Source of the DNA: Crotophaga sulcirostris | Taxonomy: Eukaryota > Chordata > Aves > Cuculiformes > Crotophagidae | Reading direction: 5' to 3' | DNA length: 64,000 nt | NCBI GenBank assembly: GCA_013397455.1 | Contig: VYZB01000292.1 | Location: 783,533 to 847,532, forward strand | Shown: in pieces, positions 49,670-63,300 of the stretch | How positions within the stretch are numbered: the first letter of the stretch is position 1 | How the letters are laid out: every line of letters begins with the position of its first letter | Made by a program: the position numbers and the translations under genes | Notes under the pieces: generated by a model | Told to the model about the DNA's origin: nothing | What the model saw: only the letters and a program-made list of their open reading frames with translations | Databases searched by the model: none

Positions 49670-52340
49670 GATAAGGAATTCAACAATGGCCACTGCTAAA
49701 TTAGAACCACATCCTTCAGTCCCTGTTCTTCTGGCCTGGCTGCTGTGGCAGAAACAGCTCTGTGCTGTTCACAGTCTGTCAAATGCCCCCTCCTTGGGTA
49801 TGTTACAGTGATGGTTTTGTAAGGCAGGACAAGTCTACACTCTCCAAGAACATGATATTTGAACCAGAAAACACAGAGGGGAAACTTCAGTTCTAATAAC
49901 AACTGGTGAGAAACTTCTGTTCACATCCATGGGAAAACAGTGTTGTGGAAATAAATTAATTCTTTCAAATTTCAGAGAGGAAATAAAAACTGGAGCCATT
50001 TTTCGCCATTGAACAGTTAATTTTCTTTTTTTTTAATAAAGTCATTATAAATATGTACAAAGAGTCTCAGCATATGAAATTCCTTTTACAAAAGAGAGAA
50101 GCCACATCCAACCATAAACAGGAGCCTTCATGAACTCGTATCAGCAGTGAGCATAGGCTTTGCTCTTGCTTTGGTGAGGGTGGAAACTTGCACAGTGACT
50201 CTGCAAGAGTTTACATCCAAATTGTACTAAATCAGGAATGTGCAAAAATTGTGCGTTCACTGCATTCCCTCTGGTTTATTATGTTAGCAATGCATCTGGG
50301 AGCAGACTGGAAAATGTCCTAAGGACCAAAGATGATGGGAAGATTTTTAATTGTGATAAAGTGAGGTCTTCAAATTGATTGGGAAGGTTATGATGTGAAT
50401 ACCCATGAAAATTAAATCCCATCATAGTTGATTTTGTTCTCTATGTAGGTGGCATCTGTAAATAATAATAGATGTAACTAATAATGGCATTTCCAGACCC
50501 AGATGCTTGCAGTGAATTTTGGTCAAGCTCCAAAGTCACTTTCTGTGAGTATTAAAAAACTTGTGACATTCAGGTACTCAAGTATTCACGCAGAGTGAAT
50601 TCCAATCAGAGTTATGGGAAAAATCACTCTTGTATTCAAATAAATGTAAGAAAAAAAAAATCGCCTGTTTTGTATTTTGTAGTTTTAGATTTCCCTTGCA
50701 GATGGGGAATGGAAGCTGTGACTGGAACAGCCAGCTTTTCCCCACAGCTGCAGAGGGCAGAGCTGTTTGAAAGACCTGAGTTTGGGAGTGAGTTCAGGGT
50801 GTGTGCTGATGGAGAGCCTCGCTTTGCAGTTGGTGCGTGATCCAAGCCAGTAGGATTGGCAGAGGGAAGAAGCACAGAAGTGCAACAGGGATACCTGCAC
50901 TGTGAGTGAACACAGCCTTTTGAATGAAAAGGGCTTGCACTTTCAGACCAGGACAGAATTAGGAGACCAAGGCAGGAGCAGCACATGAGGATTCCTCTCC
51001 TCCATTCAGGCTAGCTGATACACTGGTGTTTTCCTAAGGAAGGTCAAATCCCACCTTATTTAGCTTTGGATTTGGAATTGAGATGGCCAGGGTCTCCTAA
51101 CCTTTTGTACTGAGATGAAAGACTTTAGCTAAGCAGTGCTTTCCAAAGTGTTATACAGGAATGAAGCTCGGATTCAAAATCAAATTTACTGTAAGGAAAC
51201 CTGCTCTAAGAAAAATTGTGCAGATGTTGTTCACCTGTTGTGGAGGTAGAATATAGCCAGGAGGTTCTGACATGGGCAAAAAAACGTGGGTCCAGGATTT
51301 AATTTGGAGCCACAAGTAGTTTGTTATATATGTCAGTCTTCTGTCAAGATCATGGACAGATATCTTAAAACCATTTGTAGGAAAATTAAATATGAAGGTA
51401 CTTGCACTGTGCTGTCCTCACCATGAACCATTTTGTATGTGGTAGTGCAATTTGTCAGCAGGGAAAGCTCTCCTTCAGCTCCCCCGAAGTGAGATTCTCT
51501 GCCTGCTCAATCTACAAGGACTACAGTGACAGCAGTATTTATTTAACCAAATTGTTCCATCTTACAAAGCAGCAGGGGAATGTACCTGATTCCAAGGCAC
51601 ATGTGGACACAGAAACTGCACTGGTTTAACCGAATCTGTTTGTAAACAGTTTCATCAGAAGGTGCTGCTGCTGCTTTTGCAGTGGAGTTAAGACACTTAT
51701 AATTCTAGGGTGATAAAGAAACAAGGCAAATTCACAAATCACATTAAACTGATTTACAGAGTGTTTCTGATCTAAGTAAACTGCTTTAGTAATGGGCTTA
51801 GCTAAATTAGGGTAATTTCTGCATGCCTACATGCTCTAAACCAGCAGTATGATGGGTTTCTCATTCCTCATCACTGATAACTCATTGATTTTGGTGGTTT
51901 GCTGTATGTTTTTAGTGGGTGATGCGTCTCCTGGGCACATGAAAGTGTACGACAGGAGGCCTGGTCCCATTCCGTAATTGGTTACTTACTGAAAATAATT
52001 CTAAGGGAGAAGAAGACGGAATCTGGAATTAATGGGCTAAATTCCGTTCCGGGTGTAACCCAGCTGTCTGCAGGCAGGCAGCGGTGCTATCCTAGAATTA
52101 ATTTGACCAAAGGACTTATTTTAACAGGCAAGGGGAGAGGGGCTGATTAGTAGTTCACAGTAGGCTGCTTTTTAAACTTGAAATATGAAGTTCTAACATG
52201 TGATGGGAGCTGTCTTGGTGGAGTGCTGCTTTAAAAATTAATAAAGACTTCCCTCACAGCCGCATTATGCGGTGTTCTATATAGACTATGATCTCATAGC
52301 CTCCTCTGGCTTGCACACGCACCGTCTGCTGAAACCTAAG
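49670..52340. other. Intergenic, nothing recognised
   Basis: A/T-rich single-copy-looking sequence with no exon or repeat that I could name. Confidence 0.55.
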
Positions 52341-52358
52341 ATGAGGTCTTTTTTTTTT

Positions 52359-53000
52359 TTTATTGAGAGAGCACTCCCCAGTCTTCACAGAGGCGCAACT
52401 GCAAAGCTAATCAAAATCAATGACTTCTTGGCTGCTGTAAAAAAAAACAAAAGAGGAGAGGCAGAGAGGAACTGTGCTGGTTTCCTACCCATTAGTACAG
52501 TACAGAACCCCACCACCCCACACAGCTGCTGCAATACAGTAAGAACAGCACTAGGGGAGTACACAGCATGCTTTCTTTTCCAATACAAATCTCAACCAGG
52601 GTAAAATCAGATACTTTAAAAAGGATATAAACACCCCTTGTCAAAAAACGGAGGCATTCAAGAATAGCAATTATACCAGAAAATGTAAGGCTTCGACAAA
52701 TACATACCCTCTAGTAAGTAATTTGACTTATGTACAACGAATGCTGGCTATAAAGTGCTGGGAAGCTGTTTCTCTAGCAAAGGTTGCTTGACCCAGCAAC
52801 AGACAAAAGTCTCCAAAACTTAACCCTTGGTTCGCTCTAAACATCCAATTTAGAACCACAAAAGTGAAGCAAATCAGGATTGAAGCAGGATTTGGGGTAC
52901 TGGACCTGCTCGTTTGCACTTGGGAAGCACCATAGATTTGGTTATTGTTTCATGAGAGTAACAACAGGCAGCACGTGTCTGCTAACGTTTGTGCTGAATG
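52359..53000 (-). other. Candidate 3' end of a minus-strand transcript, possibly HRK
   Basis: On the minus strand AATAAA lies opposite 52,359-52,364 and is followed by a run of A. The upstream sequence is A/T-rich with no long open frame, as in a 3' UTR. In human, HRK lies next to RNFT2 on the opposite strand and ends several kilobases past it (knowledge). The position here, about 6 kb past the RNFT2 stop, fits. No HRK coding exon is in the window, so the link is inference. Confidence 0.3.
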
Positions 53001-53674
53001 TTGGGAACCACCCAGGAGGAGAGTGATCCCCTGGGAGTTCTGGGTTTGGGGTTTTACAGAAAAGCCTGTCCATGGTGGGTCAGGACCAAGGGAGATGAGC
53101 CAGTCACTTTGCTACCAAGGTTGATCACTGGTCTAAAGGGCATTCCCAAGGTGGGGATGCCATGGAAAGAACAGAACTTTCTTTTTCTTTTACTGTGCTG
53201 TAATGTTTCAGGAAATTGCCTCTTTAGGAAAAATGCCACAAGAAGTCTAAAGGCTGCACACCCAAACAGCCAGCGTGGAAGGAAAACCCGTGGCAGTGCA
53301 GACTGTATGCAGAGCAGATGCAAGGGAATATGGAATAATGCATATTCTGGGTGAGAAGTTTATTAAACATTCAGAACTCAGGAGCTAATAATTGTTAAAG
53401 GTAAGGAATACGTGGGAGAGCCCTCCCTCTTGCACTGAAAATATAAGGCAGCTCCTATGCCAGATGAGTTGTCTAAGGCTGCCTTTACGTACGTGGGGAA
53501 CACACACTGGGTGGAGGGAAGACCTCCTGCAGGCTTTGTGTCCCATAGAGCAACGTGACACATCCAGTCTTGCCAATCAATTATTTGCTGTTCAAATTTG
53601 ACTTGTGCGATTCCGTACACACCATTTCACTTCCTCGTTTGAGAGATTTGCAGAAAGTTGTATTTTTAAGACTA

Positions 53675-53780
53675 TGCCTGGATCCAGCAGTCACTAATCC
53701 AGCACTTGCAACACTGCTGAAATCAGCTGAGGCTCCTCCTTTTGCCAGGATTCTTACTTACTTCAGTAGGAGACAGAGCC
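53675..53780. repeat. Possible decayed palindromic repeat
   Basis: CCTGGATCCAGCAGTCACTA and, about 70 bases on, TTTTGCCAGGATTCTTACTT resemble the two arms of a palindromic element frequent in sauropsid genomes (arms with GATCCTGCAGTCCTTA and TTTTGCCTGAGTAAG, from memory). The arms no longer pair well. Confidence 0.3.
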
Positions 53781-55899
53781 GGGAAGGAGTATGGGATGCT
53801 GAGTATTACTGAGCATCAGGCCAAAAATGGTAGGAAAATGGTTTATCGGTCCCTGTGGTTCTGAGACCATCCAAATTCTATCAATAGACAAACTACATTT
53901 AGCTACATGATCCCTTCCAACACTGCACATAATATACAGCAGGGCAAGGTGATTCGTTAGGAACAGTTTGCTCTTCCAGCACAGCCCTTTCTGCTGTTTG
54001 TGAATTGATTTGGATCAAAACCACCCATGTATATGGGTGCAGGGGCCCAAAACACATGGGTGAATATTTGATAAAGGGAGAATTTAGCTTTTAGATCACT
54101 TAGAAACATTTCTCCTGCAGGAGTGAAAGACTCAAGGTCTGACTGGGACATAGTGGCCACTCGGCTTGGTCCTTGACTGGGCGAGGGCTGGGAAATACTT
54201 TGAAAAGACAAGGAGCCAAACCTCCTTTGGAAATTGGGTTCTTAACATTCCTTTATGCCTTTGAAAATTCCACCCCTGCTACAGCGAGGGTCAATTTTCT
54301 GGTGCAAGTATCTGAAGGTAGGAAAAATGTTTCTGGGAAAATGGGCATAATAATTACTGTAAAGAGCATATGGAAGGTATCCTGAACCTGACAGGTAGTT
54401 TTGGCTGCAAGGAAAAAAGTGCTCAGTACTAGACTGAAAAAAGCCCTTTGACTTTAAGGACAAGTTCTCCTGTTATCCCCTAGTCCCTTGATTAGTCTAA
54501 ATATAGTTCACTTCCCTGTTTCATTGGATTTGAGACTATTTAAATCACCATCCAGAAGAACACCCAGCTCTGGAGCTGGAGGAGGTGTTGTGCTAGCAGA
54601 CGTCTACACTGCAGTGGAAAGAGTTGGCGTGTCTTTGCCACCTCAGTAAATGCTGCTTCCCAAGCTCCAAACCATCCAAAGAAAAAGAACTGCCCCAAAG
54701 AAAATTAGTTTATAAAGTTCTGGGCTAGATTATATGTTTTGTCTTAATTTATGCAGAGATCAAAAGAAAGAAAAAAAAAAATAGCACCTTCTCAACAAGT
54801 AGTAATTTTTGCTATCTTGTGTATAAATATCAATAACCAAAATAGATTTCTCCTTGTCCCATGTTTCAGAACATCCTCTTGGGGAAACTGTAGCACCACA
54901 GAGAGGCAGTTTAGCCCCAGACAAATATTAAATGTAGCACCAGAGAAACTAAAGTCGTAAGAAAAACTTATCTTGCCTGGTGCTATAGCGCTTAATATAT
55001 ACACACACAGACTGTCTCTTGTCCAAGCTGCCGAGCACCTCTTCCCCCACCACCGCAGCCTGGATGTGCCCATTTTACAGCAAGTTTGGTCTCAAGGTAT
55101 TACTCAACTCTGGATGTACACATTATTTTTCATCCTGCTGCATTGAAAGGAACGCTTATGTTGCCATAAACAAGGTGAACTGGAGAAAATGCTAGAATTA
55201 CAGCAAGGACATCACTAATCTTTTGACTCAGACTGCAGGAGCATGAATGCTCAGACCACCATCATCTACAAGGAATGTCGCTTACGTTCTCAACAAGGCA
55301 TGCACGTTTTAACGTATGCATACAGGAGGGTTTACATTCTTCTATATATAAGCATGTATGTGTCTCTGTTTTGCTGCTGGGCCCTTGAACAGCTCCTTCC
55401 GTGCAAATCCTTCTTCACGTCGCCCAAAGCACTTCCAGCATCTTCCACTTCTTTCTTTATCTCCACTCTTCACAGCTGCTGCTCAGGCTCTGGATTCCCT
55501 GTAGGAAAAGGGGAAACAATTTTCTCCAAGGGCACAGGGTTTTCTCCAGCCTAAGAAAGCAAAAGAATTGTGTTTGGGTTTAATTATATTGATGCATTGG
55601 TTACAATAAAAGCTTCTTTTAAATTTATGCTTGAACCCTCCTGCTCAATTTACTGACGAGAAGCGGGATATAATTTATGGGGATGCTGGTTTTGTGGTTC
55701 AACACAAGAGATTATGCATTTACCCTGATGCTACTGCTGTACTCTGACGAGCTCTCATTTTGCAAGGCTTGTTCTTTCGGGCGTTCCATCTTCATTTACA
55801 TCACGTTAACAAAAATGTTAACTTTTAGGGAAGCCATTAATTCTGCTACAGGTAGGCAAGGTGAACCGAGTATCACAGGAGACTGGAAGGACTCGCTCC

Positions 55900-56040
55900 T
55901 TCCCAGTTCTGCCACTGATTAGATTTGTGGCCTTGGGCAAACCACTTCTTTCAGTTGTTGCTGTAAAATGAGGGCAGTAATAACTTATTTGCCTCATAGG
56001 TGGACTGGAAGCCTTAATTAATAAAGTGCTCAGAGAAAGA
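55900..56040 (+). repeat. MIR-like (CORE-SINE) relic
   Basis: TTCTGCCACTGATTAG, TTGTGGCCTTGGGCAAACCA, TGTAAAATGAGGGCAGTAAT, TTTGCCTCATAGG and ATAAAGTGCTCAGAG appear in the same order and spacing as in the MIR consensus. A clear match for a very old SINE. Confidence 0.75.
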
Positions 56041-57140
56041 CACCCATCTAAGTGCAAATTAGCAGGAGAGATGCCCAAGGGGCATCTCCGATGAAATTCC
56101 CATCTTCCGCGTTTTCCCTAGGTGTCTTGACACCAGTGATTGCTGGGGTAGGTCCCACCTTTTGGACAGTTATTGTCTGGCTTGCAGAGGCTATGACAAT
56201 GAGGGATCTTACAGAAACCTCAGTGGAGACATCTCTGCTGGCCTCCTGGATGAGGTGATTTCACCCGGGTGGGAGAAAGCAGGGGGGGAGTAGCTGACTG
56301 TGCAACTGCATCAGCTATGAAGTCAGAGTGTAATTAGGGCTGGCAAACAGCTTTGGGACAGATTCTGATTGGCATTACTCTGGTGGAAACCCACAACCGC
56401 TTCCCTCCCTTCTGTAACACTGCCCTGTCTGTGCCAGCGTGAAGGTTATCCCGATTCCCTGGCACTGCCTGAGACGAACTGAAACTTCCACTGTGAGGCA
56501 AGCGGGCAAACCCTGGTCCTGCAATGGACTCTGAGTAACCTAGAACACCTCTGGTTCAGCCTTGTAAGGCTCACCCATATCAGCTTTAACCCAGTGATTC
56601 TCAGCTGCTCCAGCTGCTGCTGCACACAGGATGTGGCCATCACAACCTCCCCTTCCCACTTTACAGTCATCCGTTCTAGTTTTGAGGTGTCTGAAGCAAC
56701 ACTGGAAACAGTTTGAAAGACTTAAGCCAGACTGAACTGTCTAGGCTGAAGCACAGGGTCACTTCAGCTGTGACCAAGGTTACCAGCTACCCACACAGCT
56801 CCTACGGCTTCTGCATCTGCACCCACACAGCCTGCCACACACCCCCACGCCCTGGGAGTACAGATGTATTTTAACAGGTTTTTGCCGAGCTACTCAGCTT
56901 TTTAGGCAGAAGGTGAACAGGAAAGGTGTTCCTACTCAAGTAAGAATGGACATGACAACACTGGCTGCACAAAAGCAGCCAGCAAAGCATGGACCGGCGA
57001 TAAACAACTGTCAGTGAGGAGCCCAGAGCTCAAAACACGTCCCTGTCCAGCCTCCTGGCTTGCCTACATGGGCCCCGCGGGTCCCCCACGATCACAGCCG
57101 GCACTCGCACAGCGGCATGCGCAGGCCTAGGGCAGTGCTG

Positions 57141-57282
57141 GACACAGACACACAGCCCCACAGCACAGACAGACGGACAGCACCACGCCACAGATGGACA
57201 GACAGCCCCACAGCACAGAGAAACAGACAGGCTCATGGCACAGATGGACAGACAGCCCCATGGCAAAGACAGACAGACATCC
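57141..57282. repeat. Minisatellite with about 50-base unit
   Basis: CACAGATGGACAGACAGCCC occurs at 57,189 and 57,239 (period 50), with a looser copy starting near 57,142. The internal GACAGACA words are themselves repeats. Confidence 0.85.
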
Positions 57283-58047
57283 CCGTGGGTTCCTCTAGCC
57301 TTGTGAAACATCACAAGGACTCTGGGCACCTGTATTCCCCACACAGGTTCCCTTCATGGAGAGCTCTTCCCACGTCAGCCCAGCACCCTGCGGGGGGAAG
57401 GCAGGGCACAACCAGAGCTGTGTGCCAGGGACTCAGGACTGGCGACACAGAGGCAGAGCCTGTGATGCGGTCCTGTACCCTCCAAGAGGTGAGGTATCTA
57501 CTCAAGTTACATTGGAATAAAGACATCAGGAGCTGATTAACAGATTTCCTCCAAAGCAAAATAATTTACTTCTTATTTATCGTTTTTCCTGCAGTAGCAC
57601 TTCCAAAGGCCAGCTATGAACCCGTGTCCCACCGTGCCATCTACAGCTGCAACAGACGAGCCCTTGTGTCATTGTATTTTACAAACTGTCCCTCTGTCTC
57701 ACTTAACATATAGAAAATCTTTAAAACATTGTAAAAGTTGATAAATCCTAGAACGTTTTGAACTTCAAGTAATAAATCTGCTCTGGGGCAGACAAAGAGC
57801 TCAGCACAACATTGATGCATGTCCCAAGCCCTATTCTAAGAGCTTAAATGGCTCTTAAGTTCTGCAGCAGCCTCGTGCTGGCCTTCCACGCGAAGGTGAA
57901 TTTCATGGAAAGAATAAAAGAGAACTCCAGAATCCTGGCTTTCAGCCCATCTCTCAATAAAACAATTTTGAATATCCTAGGCTGTGTTAAAGCCATTTCT
58001 GGGTGCATATTGGCTGCATTGCCAGTATCTGACTCATTAATGGAATA

Positions 58048-58176
58048 TACTTTGAGCCAAACTCTGATCTCATTTACAGCGCTGTAAATCCAGGGCAACC
58101 CAATTGACTCCAATGGAGTTACTCCAGATTTCCCACAATAGGTGCTCGGCAGATAGATCAAAATTTGGTACTTTGG
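58048..58176. repeat. Palindromic MITE-like element with flanking direct repeats
   Basis: TACTTTGA (58,048-58,055) and TACTTTGG (58,169-58,176) flank a block of about 113 bases. Its ends, GCCAAACTCTGATCT and AGATCAAAATTTGG, are imperfect inverted repeats. Inside are the perfect palindrome ATTTACAGCGCTGTAAAT and the palindromic ACTCCAATGGAGT. This is the architecture of a small non-autonomous DNA transposon with a 7-8 base target duplication. The wording resembles an ancient repeat widespread in turtles and birds, from memory. Confidence 0.65.
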
Positions 58177-58179
58177 GTC

Positions 58180-61100
58180 TGAAAAAGGCTGAGGAAAGCC
58201 AAACTCCATCCCATTTAGGGTGGATAGCAAGTTGGAAAGAGTGCCAGCCTATCCTCTCTGTACAGCTGCTGAAACGCGGTTTATTTTACATGTCATAATG
58301 TTGACACTTTGGAGGGGGGAGGATTGTCCACTACTATCAAAATTTTTCATTGACTTGTAAAAATAAAAGGGAATTATAGCAGAGTTCCTTTATGAAAACT
58401 GTGGAGTCTATTGGAAACAAGGATTGCAGTGATAAATTAAAAAATTACTTGCTTTGAAATCGTTCTCAGGAACCAGCACTGCCTTTGGTGATGCTTCCCT
58501 CTCTGCCTGGTCATTCAGGGAGGTGCAGGTTCTGCTCAGAAAGTTGCTCTTATTCATCACACCTATTAAGCAATAAGGTGGTGAGACGACAAATCACGTT
58601 GGCTGGTATTTGCAAAACCATCTCAGCCAGCCCCGACACATCCCATTGCTCCTAACAGATACAGGCACCTTGACTTCTCAATTACTTCAACCTCTCCAGT
58701 CTTAAATCCTACAGCTGGATTACACCGCTTGCTAAACCGGTGCTTACCAAAAAGAGAAAGCTGCTTTTCCCCAGGATGCTGAGTAGGATGGGCATGAAAT
58801 GACTCAGACAGGGGGTCTCCGGTCTCATCTCAGCGTTTCTTTGACTAATCTTTATTCAGAGAAGGGCACAAAGCCACGCTTGGGTACCACCGGCACAAAG
58901 CCATAGGAGAACATGAGCTCACATCCCCTAAAGCAGCTGGCAAAAGGAGTTCTGCTCATGGCTAACGTGTCAGCATGGAGCTTCTTGATTTAAATGGATT
59001 ACCCAGGCAATTCGGCTGGCACATGTTCTACTCCTAATAAACAAAATAACAATTATTGATATATTTAAAGGGAAAAAAAAGTATTCAAGGGCTTGGATCG
59101 CTAAGCGAAAGCTCGAAGCTGGGACAAAACGAGGGGCTGTCATTTCCTTCCTCACGCAGCAGCAGGTTAATGAGAAAACAAGGGCTGGGCAAGAGCCCTG
59201 TCAAATTCCCAAGCAGCCTGCATCCATGTACACTCACACTTCATTAGCATCTCTGTGGGAGACGGAAGGGGAACTTGGAAGGCCAAAAAACAATTAGGAG
59301 GGGGTTTTAGAGCTAAGACGAAAGAGGAGTAAAACTACTAGGGAAGAACTTGGAAGAAAGGTGTGTCCCGGAGATCTTAGCACAGGAAGATCAAGAAACC
59401 CAGACAGAGTAAAGAAATACACTGGGGCTCCAATCTTTCGACAAAGAAGTGGTCTGCTTGGCCATAGTCCACCTGTGGAAAAAGGCATTTCTGGACTGGT
59501 GTTTATCTTTGAAAACTCTGCTGCTTGTTTATCATTAATGTTAAAGTTTTCCTCAAGTAGTTTAACTGTAACTTTGGTAATTTTGAATAGGACGCTTGCC
59601 ACTAGGAAGAGCAAGCTCCTTCTTCCTTAGTTATCCAGGAGGATAAACAACAGCACTTGTCTCTTTATGCCAGGGATGCGTACGGGGTGCAACACGCTGA
59701 ATGTTTGTCCTCGTGCAGGACCACAGCTCACTGCTGAGCTCGTTGGCTCAGTCCTGCGCTAGCTCTGCTGCCTCTGGTCCTTCATTTTCTTTGCACTACT
59801 GCGCAGCTCAGTGTGACATCTCCAGAAATCTTATCAACCCAATTTTAATGCAGATAATTAACTGCTCTGAGACTTTGGACAGAGTGGCTCTGCGTGAACC
59901 TCGCAGCAAACAGTGGGGGGAATTACTGGCAACACAGTGGGCACAGAACCAGGCTGGTGAGGCTGGCAGGGACAAGTAGGGTTTGATTTTAATACACTGC
60001 CACTTCTGAACTAATAGAGTGAAATACAAGGGACACTGCATGCCAAACTGGCACATGACAACTACACTTCATGCCCTGGCTGGGTATTTCAAGGTGATGT
60101 CAGATTATATATTATAAAACTGCCATTTGCAAAGCGTTCATCCCCAAATCCCAAGCATGGTCCACAGGCACAAGAAGTTGGCCGCACACAGCGGTCCTAA
60201 TCCTGCTTTCACTACTGGCATCACCTGGGGGCTATGAGAGCAGGAGATGTTCCCTGCTGCACAGGATTAATCCCTGAGCTGCGCTGTTGTGTAAAGCCAT
60301 GAGGACCTGAGGGAACAACTACCAATCCTCTCCCTCAGAAACAGCAGGTACGCTCATGGCAGCCGATGCAAAACACTGTTACCACTTGAAAAATCAGAGG
60401 GGAGGTCAAGTAGTAAGCCAAGCTGAAACTGGCCTTTTCCTCCAACTGCCCTGTTCCTTCTGCAACCACCAGATCACGAGACAAATGCTGACTTTGCAGC
60501 ACATTAAGTGTACAAGTTACTCTCCTCTTATGAGCTGTTCCATGAAATCCCAAGATCACAAGTGCCTGGACTTCCCATCTTGTTGCAGAATGATGTTATT
60601 ATCACTGCAGAGTGTCTCTGTCTCTGAGGACAGCAGAAAAACACATATTTTGTTGAGAAATACTCTGCTGAGTTAATAAACCACTGCTGCCTTATCACTT
60701 CTCTAAGTCTAACTCAGCTGACTACACCCACTTGGGCTCCGAGATCCTGAAGATAATCAGGTACCACCACTGGTGTGAGCAAAATACTATCCAGGTAGAA
60801 CAGAAAAGATTCTTAATGGCAAAAAATAACCCCAAAACTGAGGTGTAGATGATATATTTAATAATTCTGGGGTTGCACTGTATCTTCACCTGCAGCTTGG
60901 TCACTGTGCCTTAGAAGTCTGCCAGGAGCCAAGGCAGACCAGTTGGCTGCACACAAGCAACCAGGTAAGCGTTACCACCTTGCTATTCTCCCACATCTGG
61001 CCTCTTTATCCGACACTGCTTCACAGCACACACAAAGATCTTCTTTTTTTCACAGACTTACATTTGTATTTGTGTCCACAAAGCCCCAGAGCATTTGGAG

Positions 61101-63296
61101 GCAGCTCAGCACGTCCTGTCTGCAGCAGCCTTTGAAGCTGCAAGGAAGGACTGTGCATGCTGAAGGAGCTCACCTCGACTGTGCCGAGGATAATGCTTTG
61201 CTTTTCTGTAGTGTCTTTATCAAAGCAATTTATAAGCAACTGGTTATTGCTGGACATGAAGTGCAGAAAGCCAGGCGGAGATGAGGGCTCCACAGAGTCA
61301 ACAGCAGCAGAGACTGGGGGAAAAAAATGCTATCTGCCTAATGAAAGCTACACAGCCCCTCACAAAAACTGAAAATCCAAACAGCGTTGGCCTCGTGGGA
61401 TCACCAGGGAGTGTGCATGGATCCAGCAAACAAGCTCTCCCTGCCAGTCCTTCTCACCTTCTCTACCTGGGACAAAGTCCCAGGCTGTGCAGGGAGGGAA
61501 CTCACTGGCTTATTAGAAAGGAAAGGACACTTGAGACGCTCGATAAAGGATAGATAAGGGAGATCACTGTGGTCCCCCTTGGATTTCAACTTTTTGAGCC
61601 AGCAAGCAAGTCAGACAAGTGGATTTGCTTTCAAACACCAGAACCAACCGCACCACAAACTGCTGGGAAGGGAAGGCAGATCTCCAAGCTCTGCTCCCGA
61701 CCCCAGTCCCAAGTCTGTGACCACTGCCCACACGACTGACACTGTCGCTCCAAGGACTCTGCTTGGCCCAGTGCTATAGACCCCATCCTGGGCAATTCTA
61801 TAGAAACTGAGGCTTTGATTCATAAAAAAACCAGTTTTGTTCTGCTTCTTGTTTTCAGTGAAACCTTTCCAAAAGCACCCAGCCAACAGAGGCAGCAGTC
61901 GTGGCTCAGACAGATGACACAATGCCCCCCTCCCCACACACCACACACACACTGGCAGTGGAAACATACACACCTGCCGTAAAACCTCATTTTTAAACTC
62001 TCTCAATGCATTCCCCACACACCACACCGATGTACTTAATGGTGTTTCATGCCCCTAAAAAGCACACAAGACATTTTGCAGTCTAGGACTGATTCCTGAC
62101 AGCCAAAGTCTGGCCCAAGAACTGCAAACAGCCCAGTTAAGGTGAAATAGCCGGAGGGCAGCCACAGCACCAGCTTTAAGCTCTTGTCTAAACCCTGTCC
62201 AAGCTGGTGGGATACGAGTGCACGCTGACAGGCAGACCTACACTTAAGGTCTCTCCTGAGCATCGACAGGCACTGGGGGCACTCATAGATGGAATTTAAA
62301 GCACCCAAACCAGCAGCCCTTGCTCCTCATGTCTGTGGGGAGAAATCTGTGTCCCAAAGAGCACTTCAGAGGACCCAAAATCTCTGTGGTGACCCCTTGT
62401 ATGCTCAGACACTGCCCTAGGCTGGAGTCTTACATTTGAAGGTATCTGGGACAATTAACCCTCTCTTACAAGGGCTGTGAGCACCTTTCCTCCCTAAGCC
62501 TCAATCTGTGAGATCCCTGGTGCTCCAAGGACTGAGGATGCAGAGCTGTCCTCACCAGCCCAGAAGGTGTCACCGGGAAGACCACGAGGGTTACAGGACC
62601 AAGAACGTCCTGCTTCCCTGCTGCTGGTTTGCTCAGTGGCTCTGGAGCACAGGTGGGAAACTGGGAACCAGTGGTAACTACGCTTGGATACTTTTCCCTG
62701 GCTGGTGGCTTGGGACCCCCATGGGGACCCTCTGGCTCTGGGCAACACATTATCCAAACACAAAGCCAGGCACAGCCAGCCAAAGTCCCGGACTGTCCTG
62801 CTGGATGGTTCTGTGGTGACATCCCACCTCCAGGCAGCTCAGCAACGGGTGCTCCGCAGCACCTGTGGATCTGGGGGATGGCAGGGCATGGGGGAAGTTC
62901 CTCCACTGGCAAGAGGGCCATTTGGCCGGGCCCGGAGGCTGCCAGTATCCTGCATCCCCCAGGACCAGCAGTGGGGGTGACACAGGACCTACTTTGGTCC
63001 CCCCAAACTGCCCCACGCTGCTGCTGCCGGGGCCACCAGCTCACAGAGAGTGGGCACCGAGCTGGAACTGCTCTGGGAGAGCACAGATGGCCTGGGCTGA
63101 GGGGAGAAACTGGGAGGGAAGCTGGGAAAGTTTGGGGAAGGGAAAAGGCGGTAATTGAGAGGGTCCTGGGAGAGGGGAAGTGGAGAGGAGAGGGAGAGGA
63201 GAGGGACAGCAGGGTCGGTGCGATGTGGCAGCGCGGTACCCGCAGCCGCCGGCACCCCAGCACCCGGCTGGTACCGCGGACAGCGCCGCCGGCACC
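58180..63296. other. Intergenic, no gene recognised
   Basis: GC content rises from about 62.3 kb. Open frames of up to several hundred codons near the right end reflect high GC and the minisatellite, not protein-like sequence. No BH3-containing HRK exon was found. Confidence 0.5.
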
Positions 63297-63300
63297 GCGC

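Noticed and set aside
63155..63296. HRK coding exon or BH3 segment near the right end
   Set aside because: No frame on either strand shows a BH3-like pattern followed by a C-terminal membrane anchor.
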